From NCBI GenBank assembly GCA_021730285.1, contig CP082962.1, positions 1,302,001 to 1,366,000 of the forward strand: 64,000 nucleotides of DNA, read 5' to 3'. The DNA comes from Desulfovibrio sp. JY. GTDB lineage: Bacteria; Desulfobacterota; Desulfovibrionia; Desulfovibrionales; Desulfovibrionaceae. Under the pieces are notes generated by a model, which saw only the letters and a list, made by a program, of their open reading frames with translations, searched no databases and was not told the origin of the DNA. The translations under genes were made by a program, and so were the position numbers. Positions 58,169 to 64,000 of the stretch are shown here, in pieces. Each line of letters opens with the position of its first letter. The first letter of the stretch is position 1.

Positions 58169-59101
58169 ATGCCGCGCCCGCTGCTTCTCGCCCTGCTCTC
58201 GCTGTTCCTCGCCCTGCCCGCCCACGCCGCCGAACCCACGCCGCTTAGGGTCGGCTACATGCCGGTCGGCGACTGCCTGCAATTTTTCGTGGCCGAGGCC
58301 GAGGGGTATTTCAAGGCCGAAGGCCTCGACGTCACGGGCGCGTCCATGAAGGGCGGCGCGGTCATCGCCCCGGCCGTGGAAGGCGGCGAACTGGCCATCG
58401 GCTGGTCCAACACCGTGTCCATCATCCTGGCCCACGCCAAGGGCTTCGACTTCACCTTCCTGGCCCCCGGAGTGGAAGGCGTGGCCGGCACCAACGACGT
58501 CCACGCGCTGCTCGTGCCGGCGGATTCCAAGATCACCTCGGTCAAGGAGTTGGCCGGCAAGACCGTGGCCATCAACACTCTCGGCAACATCAACGAGGCG
58601 GCCATGCGCGCCCTGGCCGAAAAAGCCGGGATCGCCCCGGACTCCATCCGGCTGGTCGAAGTGCCCTTCCCGGACATGGCCACGGCCCTGGCCAAGGGTT
58701 CGGCCGACGCGGCGCTGACGCTGGAGCCTTTCGTCACGGACGCCGTGTCGCGCGGCGTGGCCAAGGTGCTCGATCCCTCGCCCCATGCCGCCTTCGGCAA
58801 CCCCTATCTGATCGGAGCCTGGTTCGCCAAAAAATCCTGGATCAAGGCCCATCCCGAGACAGCGGCGGCTTTCGCCCGGGCCGTGACCAGGGCCTCGGCC
58901 TTCATCGCCGCCCACCCCGACAAGGCCCGTGAAATCCTGCGCGGCCGCACCAAACTCTCGCCCGAACTGGCCGCCAAGATCACCCTGCCGCGCTTCCCCG
59001 AAAAACTCGAACCGGCCGCCCTGCAAGGCGTCATCGACGTCTGCGCCCGCTTCGGCCTCATCCCCAAGCCCTTCGCCGCTGGCGAAGTGTTGGGGAGATA
59101 A
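58169..59101 (+). CDS. ABC importer substrate-binding protein, NMT1/THI5/SsuA-like
   Basis: 310 residues. Signal peptide about 1-20 ('LLALLSLFLALPAHAAEP'), then 'LRVGYMPVGDCLQFFVAEAE' and 'GYFKAEGLDVTGASMKGGAV' typical of the periplasmic binding proteins for sulfonates, nitrate/taurine or pyrimidine precursors, with 'LAGKTVAINTLGNINEAAMR' and 'DAALTLEPFVTDAVSRGVAK'. The ligand cannot be fixed; the Gly-Met-Pro strand and acidic pocket leave sulfonate, thiamine precursor or other organic anion open. caggagg precedes the ATG. Ends before a terminator-family hairpin. Confidence 0.88.
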   Translation: MPRPLLLALLSLFLALPAHAAEPTPLRVGYMPVGDCLQFFVAEAEGYFKAEGLDVTGASMKGGAVIAPAVEGGELAIGWSNTVSIILAHAKGFDFTFLAPGVEGVAGTNDVHALLVPADSKITSVKELAGKTVAINTLGNINEAAMRALAEKAGIAPDSIRLVEVPFPDMATALAKGSADAALTLEPFVTDAVSRGVAKVLDPSPHAAFGNPYLIGAWFAKKSWIKAHPETAAAFARAVTRASAFIAAHPDKAREILRGRTKLSPELAAKITLPRFPEKLEPAALQGVIDVCARFGLIPKPFAAGEVLGR

Positions 59102-59110
59102 AAGGAAAAT

Positions 59111-59151
59111 GCGAGAGGGGGACCCTTTTTCGAAAGAGGTCCCCCGCTCGC
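59111..59151. terminator. Terminator-family hairpin after the importer operon
   Basis: gcgagagggggaccctttttcg / aaagaggtcccccgctcgc with a few mismatches, 10 bases after the binding-protein stop and 22 bases before the hisS promoter. Confidence 0.65.
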
Positions 59152-59172
59152 ATCGCCCGTCCCTTCCAGCTT

Positions 59173-59201
59173 TTGACATCCCTTCCCGACTCGTCTAATT
59201 T
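59173..59201 (+). promoter_or_regulatory. Sigma-70 promoter upstream of hisS
   Basis: ttgaca (59173-59178) and taattt (59196-59201) separated by 17 bases, 51 bases before the hisS ATG. Near-consensus, the clearest promoter in the window. Confidence 0.75.
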
Positions 59202-59252
59202 CACTCCTCTTTTTAACGACGCGCTCCCGCGCCCATCCCGGACCTGTTCCCC

Positions 59253-60518
59253 ATGGAAAAGATACAGAAAATAAAAGGCTTTGCCGATCTCTTCCCGCCC
59301 GACTCCACGGTTTTCGCCTTTATCGAGGAAACCGCGCGGGCCGTTTTTGCCCGCTACGGCTACAAGGAACTGCGCGTGCCGGTCCTGGAGCGCACCGAAC
59401 TTTTTGCCCGGGGCATCGGCGAGGAAACCGACGTCGTGCAAAAGGAGATGTATACCTTTCCGGATCGCAAGGGCCGCTCGCTCACGCTGCGCCCCGAGGC
59501 CACGGCCGGCGTCATGCGGGCCCTGGTCGAGGATGGCCGCGCCAATGACGGGCTGGTCAAGTATTTCGCCTACGGCCCCATGTTTCGCTACGAACGGCCG
59601 CAGAAGGGCCGCATGCGCCAGTTCCACCAGATCGACGTGGAGGCCGTCGGGTCCCCGGAGCCGCTCCTCGACGCCGAGGTCCTGCTCATGCTCGACCACT
59701 ACCTGCGCGCCCTGGGCCTAACCGACCTCACCGTGGAGCTCAATTCGCTGGGTTGCCGCCAGTGCCGGCCCGTGTACCTCGACGCGCTGCGTGAGTTTCT
59801 CAAGGGCATGCACAAGGAGCAGCTCTGCGAGGATTGCATGCGCCGCAAGCTGACCAATCCCCTGCGCGTCCTTGACTGCAAGGTGCCCCAGTGCAAGGAA
59901 TTCACCGCCGACGCGCCGAAGATCACCGACCACCTGTGCCCGGAATGCGCCGCGCATTTCGCCACGGTCACGGCCATGCTCGACGCCGCCGGGCTGCGCT
60001 ACAAACTCAATCCCCGGCTGGTGCGCGGCCTCGACTATTACGTGCGCACCACCTTCGAGATCGTCTCCGGCGACATCGGCTCCCAGTCGTCCGTGGCCGG
60101 CGGCGGCCGTTATGACGGGCTGGTTTCCTCCATCGGCGGCCCGGACGTGCCGGGCGTGGGCTTTGCCTGCGGCATGGAGCGGCTGGCGCTTCTGATCGAC
60201 CATGTCGGCGAACCGGCGCCGGATTTTTACCTGGCCGTGCTCGACGCCCCGGGGCTCGATCAGGGTCTGCTGCTGGCCCAGGAGCTGCGCCGGGCCGGAT
60301 TTTCCGGCGAGGCGCCCTATGCCCCGCGCAGCGTCAAAAGCCAGATGCGCGCCGCGGACAAGTCCGGGGCGCGGTTCTGCCTGGTGCTCGGCACGGACGA
60401 GCTGGCCGCCGGCACCGTGGTGGTGAAGAACATGACCGCCGGCGGGCAGGAAACCATCAGCCAGGACATGCTCGTCGCCTACCTGCGCGCCCGCCTCGAA
60501 GAGGCCAGGGGCGAGTAG
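59253..60518 (+). CDS. hisS: Histidyl-tRNA synthetase
   Basis: 421 residues, class II. 'KGFADLFPPDSTVF' at the N terminus, motif 2 region 'RYERPQKGRMRQFHQIDVEA', histidine-binding motifs 'RGLDYYVRTTFEI' and 'GGGRYDGLVSSIGG', motif 3 'GVGFACGMERLALL', and the C-terminal anticodon-binding domain. An internal Cys-rich stretch ('CRQCRP...CEDCMRRK', 'CPECAAHF') suggests a zinc site in the insertion, as in some HisRS. Preceded by its own promoter; aspS follows. Confidence 0.97.
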   Translation: MEKIQKIKGFADLFPPDSTVFAFIEETARAVFARYGYKELRVPVLERTELFARGIGEETDVVQKEMYTFPDRKGRSLTLRPEATAGVMRALVEDGRANDGLVKYFAYGPMFRYERPQKGRMRQFHQIDVEAVGSPEPLLDAEVLLMLDHYLRALGLTDLTVELNSLGCRQCRPVYLDALREFLKGMHKEQLCEDCMRRKLTNPLRVLDCKVPQCKEFTADAPKITDHLCPECAAHFATVTAMLDAAGLRYKLNPRLVRGLDYYVRTTFEIVSGDIGSQSSVAGGGRYDGLVSSIGGPDVPGVGFACGMERLALLIDHVGEPAPDFYLAVLDAPGLDQGLLLAQELRRAGFSGEAPYAPRSVKSQMRAADKSGARFCLVLGTDELAAGTVVVKNMTAGGQETISQDMLVAYLRARLEEARGE

Positions 60519-60598
60519 CCAGGGCCCGGACCTTTTTTCCCCGGAATGGGGACCTGTTTTCGCGATTTGACGGATGACCGATAAAAGTTTTTGAAAAG

Positions 60599-60641
60599 GG
60601 CTGTGGGGAAAAACTTTTCCGAAAAGTTTTTCCCCACAGCC
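60599..60641. repeat. 20-bp perfect hairpin between hisS and aspS
   Basis: ggctgtggggaaaaactttt-ccg-aaaagtttttccccacagcc, 19 bases before the aspS ATG. Symmetric A/T core within a GC clamp, of the terminator-hairpin type; located so that it could regulate aspS by attenuation or protect the mRNA. Confidence 0.65.
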
Positions 60642-60660
60642 TTGAAAAAAGGATGACTCC

Positions 60661-62466
60661 ATGAGCGAGACGCTTGTCCTCGACAGGTTGGATGACTGGC
60701 GGCGCAGCCACGATTGCGGGGCGCTGCGGGCGTCCGACGTCGGCAGCGAAGTCTGCCTGATGGGCTGGGCCCAGTTCCGCCGCGACCACGGCGGCCTGAT
60801 TTTCATCGACCTGCGCGACCGGGAAGGACTGACCCAGGTCGTTTTTTGCCCCGAGGGCAGCGCCGAGGCCCTGGAGCGCGCCCATGTGCTGCGCACCGAA
60901 TTCGTGCTGGCCGTCAAGGGCCGGGTGCGCCCGCGCCCCGAGGGCATGGCCAATTCCGGCATGCCCACCGGCGAAATCGAGGTGGAGGTCACGGCGTTCA
61001 AGCTCTTAAATACCGCCGCCACCCCGCCCTTTCCCATCGAGGACCGCATCGACGCCTCGGAGCTGTTGCGCCTCAAGTACCGCTACCTGGACCTGCGCCG
61101 GCCCAAGCTGGCCGGCAACCTGATCCTGCGCCACCATGCCGTGCAAAGCATCCGCCGCTACCTGGACGGCCTGGGCTTCCTGGAGGTCGAGACGCCCGTC
61201 TTGACCAAGTCCACGCCCGAGGGCGCGCGCGACTTCCTGGTGCCGAGCCGGGTCAACAACGGCTCGTTTTACGCCCTGCCCCAGTCGCCCCAGCTGTTCA
61301 AGCAGCTGCTCATGATGTCCGGCTTCGACCGCTATTACCAGGTGGTCAAGTGCTTCCGCGACGAGGATTTGCGCGCCGACCGCCAGCCCGAGTTCACCCA
61401 GGTGGACATCGAGATGAGCTTTGTCGACGAGGAGCAGATCATGGGCATGGCCGAGAACATGGTGCGCACCATGTTCAAGGAGGCCATAAACGTCGCCCTG
61501 CCCGACGTGTTCCCGCGCATGACCTTTGCCGAGGCCATCCGCGACTACGGCCTGGACAAGCCCGACGTGCGCTTTGGCCTCAAGCTGGTGGACGTGACCC
61601 CCGTGGTGCGCGGCAGCCAGTTCCAGGTCTTTGCCAAGGCCGAACTGGTCAAGGGCATCCGCGTTGCCGGCGGCGCGGCGCTCTCCCGCAAGGAGATCGA
61701 CGACCTGACCGAGTTCGTGAAAATTTACGGGGCCAAGGGCTTGGCCTGGATCAAGATCAAGGAAGGGGAATGGCAGTCGCCCTTTGCCAAGTTCCTCTCC
61801 GACGAGGAACGGGCCGGGTTGACCGAGGCCTTCGGCCTCGAAGTCGGGGACATCGTGTTCTTCCAGGCCGGCGCGGCGGAAATGGTCAATACGGCCCTCG
61901 GGTATCTGCGCCTGCAACTGGGCGAGCGCTTTTCGCTCATTCCGGAAGGCTCCTTCGCCCCGGTCTGGGTGACGGATTTCCCGCTTTTGGAATACGATCC
62001 CGAGGCCAAGCGCTTCGCCGCCAAGCACCATCCCTTTACCGCGCCCCAGCCCGGCCATCTGGAAAAGCTGGCCGACGCCCCGGCCGAGGCCCTTTCCCGG
62101 GCCTACGACCTGGTGCTCAACGGCAACGAGATCGGCGGCGGTTCCATCCGCATCCACGACCGGGCCACCCAGAAGGCCATGTTCGCGGCGCTCGGCATCG
62201 AGGACCAGGAGGCCGAGGACAAGTTCGGCTTTCTGCTCAAGGCCCTGGAGTTCGGCGCGCCGCCCCACGGCGGCATTGCCTTTGGCCTCGACCGCCTTAT
62301 CATGATCCTTGCCGGCGCCAAATCCATCCGCGACGTCATCGCCTTCCCCAAGACCCAGAAGGCCCTGTGCCTGCTGACCGATGCGCCGGCCGAAGTGTCG
62401 GCGGGACAACTGCGCGAGCTTGGCATCAAGCTGCGGTCGCGGGACAAGGACAAGGATAAATCCTAA
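60661..62466 (+). CDS. aspS: Aspartyl-tRNA synthetase (bacterial type)
   Basis: 601 residues. N-terminal OB anticodon domain ('GWAQFRRDHGGLIFIDLRD'), class II core with motif 2 'CFRDEDLRADRQPEFTQVD' and motif 3 'GIAFGLDRLIMILAGA', and the bacterial insertion domain between (about 300-420). aaaggatg precedes the ATG. Could be non-discriminating (charging tRNA-Asn too) if the genome lacks AsnRS; that cannot be seen here. Confidence 0.97.
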   Translation: MSETLVLDRLDDWRRSHDCGALRASDVGSEVCLMGWAQFRRDHGGLIFIDLRDREGLTQVVFCPEGSAEALERAHVLRTEFVLAVKGRVRPRPEGMANSGMPTGEIEVEVTAFKLLNTAATPPFPIEDRIDASELLRLKYRYLDLRRPKLAGNLILRHHAVQSIRRYLDGLGFLEVETPVLTKSTPEGARDFLVPSRVNNGSFYALPQSPQLFKQLLMMSGFDRYYQVVKCFRDEDLRADRQPEFTQVDIEMSFVDEEQIMGMAENMVRTMFKEAINVALPDVFPRMTFAEAIRDYGLDKPDVRFGLKLVDVTPVVRGSQFQVFAKAELVKGIRVAGGAALSRKEIDDLTEFVKIYGAKGLAWIKIKEGEWQSPFAKFLSDEERAGLTEAFGLEVGDIVFFQAGAAEMVNTALGYLRLQLGERFSLIPEGSFAPVWVTDFPLLEYDPEAKRFAAKHHPFTAPQPGHLEKLADAPAEALSRAYDLVLNGNEIGGGSIRIHDRATQKAMFAALGIEDQEAEDKFGFLLKALEFGAPPHGGIAFGLDRLIMILAGAKSIRDVIAFPKTQKALCLLTDAPAEVSAGQLRELGIKLRSRDKDKDKS

Positions 62467-62470
62467 GACC

Positions 62471-63004
62471 ATGCTTTTGGAGATACTCAAATACCCGCAT
62501 CCGACCCTGGCGGAAAAGTCGGAGCCGGTCCCGGAGACGACGCCCGAGATACGCCAGCTGGCGGACGACATGGCCGAGACCATGTACGCCAACCAGGGCG
62601 TCGGGCTGGCCGCGCCCCAGGTCGGGCGCTCCCTCCGGCTGGTGGTCATCGACCTGTCCGGACCGGACAAGCGCGAAGAGCGCATCAATCTGGTCAACCC
62701 GGTCATCACCAAGGCCGAGGGCGAGCAGGAGGACGAGGAAGGCTGCCTGTCGGTGCGCGACTATCGCGCCAACGTCAAACGGGCGGCCACGGTGACCGTT
62801 TGCGCCACCGATCTCGACGGAAAGCCTTTTTGCCTTGAGGCCGACGGCCTTTTGGCCGTATGTCTCCAGCACGAGATCGATCATCTCGACGGCGTGCTTT
62901 TTATCGACCACCTAAGCCGCCTCAAGCGCGCCATGTATGACAAACGGGTGAAACGATGGGCCAAGCAGCATCACCAGCAGCAGACGGACCAGAACGACTC
63001 GTAG
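62471..63004 (+). CDS. def: Peptide deformylase
   Basis: 177 residues from ATG 62471, four bases after aspS. All three metal-site motifs: 'GVGLAAPQVG' (I), 'EGCLSV' (II) and 'QHEIDHLDGVLFIDHL' (III). Removes the formyl group from nascent proteins. The last 49 bases overlap the start of fmt in another frame, a common def-fmt arrangement. Confidence 0.96.
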   Translation: MLLEILKYPHPTLAEKSEPVPETTPEIRQLADDMAETMYANQGVGLAAPQVGRSLRLVVIDLSGPDKREERINLVNPVITKAEGEQEDEEGCLSVRDYRANVKRAATVTVCATDLDGKPFCLEADGLLAVCLQHEIDHLDGVLFIDHLSRLKRAMYDKRVKRWAKQHHQQQTDQNDS

Positions 63005-63978
63005 CCGTTTTCATGGGCACGCCGCAGTTCGCGGCCACGGTCTTGCGGCATGTGCTGGCAAGCGAGGACGTGCGCGTGGCCGCGGTCTACACCCAGCCCG
63101 ACCGTCCCTGCGGCCGGGGGAAGAAGTGCCATGTCGGCCCGGTCAAGGAACTGGCCCTGGAAAGCGGACTGCCCATTCACCAGCCCGAGTCCTTCAAGGA
63201 TCCGGCGGAAGTGGACGGGCTGGCCGCCTACAAGCCGGACCTGTTGATCGTCGCGGCCTACGGCATGATCCTGCCCCAGGCCGTGCTCGACATCCCCCGG
63301 GTCATGCCCATAAACGTCCATGCCTCGCTGTTGCCGGCCTGGCGCGGCGCGGCCCCCATCGAGCGGGCCATCGCCGCCGGTGATCGGCTCACGGGCGTGA
63401 CCATCATGCGCATGGTGGCGGCCCTCGACGCCGGCCCCATGATCATGCAACGGGCGCTGGCCATCGGCGTGAACGATACCGCCGGGGAGCTTCGGGTCGA
63501 ACTGGCCGACCTCGGCGGCCGGGTGCTCCTCCATTGCCTCAAGCGGCTGCGCGTCGGCGGGGTGCCCATGGTCGAGCAGAACCCGGACAAGGTCACCTAT
63601 GCCAAGAAAATCGATAAGTCAGAGGCGTTTATCGACTGGTCGCGGCCGGCGTCCGAGGTCCACGATCTGATCCGGGCCATGACGCCGCATCCGGGCGCGT
63701 TTTTCTTCTGGCGTCCCGCCGCGGACAAACCGGCCCTGCGCATCATCGCCCACCCGGGCAAGGTGGGCTGTCCGCTGCCGCCCGGGGCCAGGCCCGGCGA
63801 CATCCTGGGCGTCATGGACTGCCAGTTGGGCGTGGCCTGCGCCGACGCGGTCTACCTCATCCCCACGGTGGTCCCGGCCGGGAAGCGGCCCATGGATGCC
63901 CAGGCGTTTTCCTGCGGCTACCTTGGCAAGTGCGAAGACGATGCCATGGCCGTGTGCGGCCCGCCAGAAGCGTCCTGA
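62956..63978 (+). CDS. fmt: Methionyl-tRNA formyltransferase
   Basis: 340 residues. 'LVAVFMGTPQFAATVLRHVL' at the N terminus, 'PDRPCGRGKKCHVGPVKELA', the catalytic region 'PINVHASLLPAWRGAAPI' with Asn/His, 'TIMRMVAALDAGPMI' with the acidic residue, and a C-terminal OB domain. Makes fMet-tRNA for initiation. ATG 62956 lies inside def; the first beta strand needs residues before Met20, so a later start at 63013 is unlikely. Ends 22 bases before the window end. Confidence 0.95.
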   Translation: MGQAASPAADGPERLVAVFMGTPQFAATVLRHVLASEDVRVAAVYTQPDRPCGRGKKCHVGPVKELALESGLPIHQPESFKDPAEVDGLAAYKPDLLIVAAYGMILPQAVLDIPRVMPINVHASLLPAWRGAAPIERAIAAGDRLTGVTIMRMVAALDAGPMIMQRALAIGVNDTAGELRVELADLGGRVLLHCLKRLRVGGVPMVEQNPDKVTYAKKIDKSEAFIDWSRPASEVHDLIRAMTPHPGAFFFWRPAADKPALRIIAHPGKVGCPLPPGARPGDILGVMDCQLGVACADAVYLIPTVVPAGKRPMDAQAFSCGYLGKCEDDAMAVCGPPEAS

Positions 63979-64000
63979 CGGGGCAACGGAGCGTTGGTGG

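Overview
The window is high-GC, densely coded bacterial DNA. The gene set fits a strict or facultative anaerobe of the Desulfovibrionaceae (Solidesulfovibrio/Desulfovibrio-like): a B12-dependent and an oxygen-sensitive glycyl-radical ribonucleotide reductase, an ETF / ETF-dehydrogenase / acyl-CoA-dehydrogenase-like electron-transfer cluster, many two-component and chemotaxis-type proteins, and hisS-aspS-def-fmt in series. This placement is inferred from gene content; no rRNA or other taxonomic marker lies in the window, and I found no tRNA, rRNA or CRISPR array.

Layout. (1) 1-5.5 kb, minus strand: a compact, partly overlapping operon coding for a lipid-A-type acyltransferase, a GT-C glycosyltransferase, two small membrane-anchored unknowns, a PLP alpha-oxoamine synthase (SPT/KBL/BioF type) and an ABC exporter permease cut by the window edge. 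It looks like a route that builds and exports an unusual (glyco)lipid. (2) 5.6-17.2 kb: envelope polysaccharide genes: nucleotide-sugar epimerase, a Wzz/GumC chain-length protein with a degenerate kinase domain, a Wza-type export lipoprotein, a membrane-fusion protein, a large membrane protein, a Wzx-type flippase and an alkaline-phosphatase-superfamily enzyme. (3) 17.3-19.3 kb: XRE and LysR regulators and small membrane proteins. (4) 19.4-26 kb, minus strand: an acyl-CoA-dehydrogenase-like flavoprotein, an ETF:quinone-oxidoreductase-like flavoprotein with a two-cluster ferredoxin tail, EtfB and a divergent EtfA, with two copies of a roughly 180-bp structured repeat between the genes. (5) 26-33.6 kb: a FapA-family protein, nrdJ, a rhamnosyltransferase-like gene, nrdD and its radical-SAM activase. 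(6) 33.8-36.2 kb: a KimA-like APC potassium transporter preceded by a c-di-AMP (ydaO-type) riboswitch. (7) 36.2-49.4 kb: a glycosyltransferase, holA-like, radC-like, acyP, lon, a chemoreceptor, sfsA, an aspartate-type aminotransferase and an NtrB/NtrC-type two-component pair. (8) 49.5-50.3 kb: an intact IS1595-family element sitting inside a terminator hairpin. (9) 50.4-55.1 kb: a diguanylate cyclase, and a DUF1998-type helicase fused to a DEDD exonuclease (MrfA+MrfB-like). (10) 55.1-59.1 kb: a structured, repeat-rich intergenic region and an NMT1/SsuA-type ABC importer. (11) 59.2 kb to the end: hisS, aspS, def, fmt.

Genome-wide signals visible here: a family of long GC-rich hairpins with A/T-rich tops (core ggggaccc-ttttt / aaaaa-gggtcccc) lies at many gene ends. 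A three-stem composite version occurs at three convergent gene junctions (17.2, 27.4 and 49.4 kb) and probably acts as a bidirectional terminator. The most notable observations are the riboswitch-KimA pair, the helicase-exonuclease fusion, the IS inside a terminator with a clean 8-bp target duplication, the lipid/oxoamine-synthase operon, and the divergent ETF cluster.
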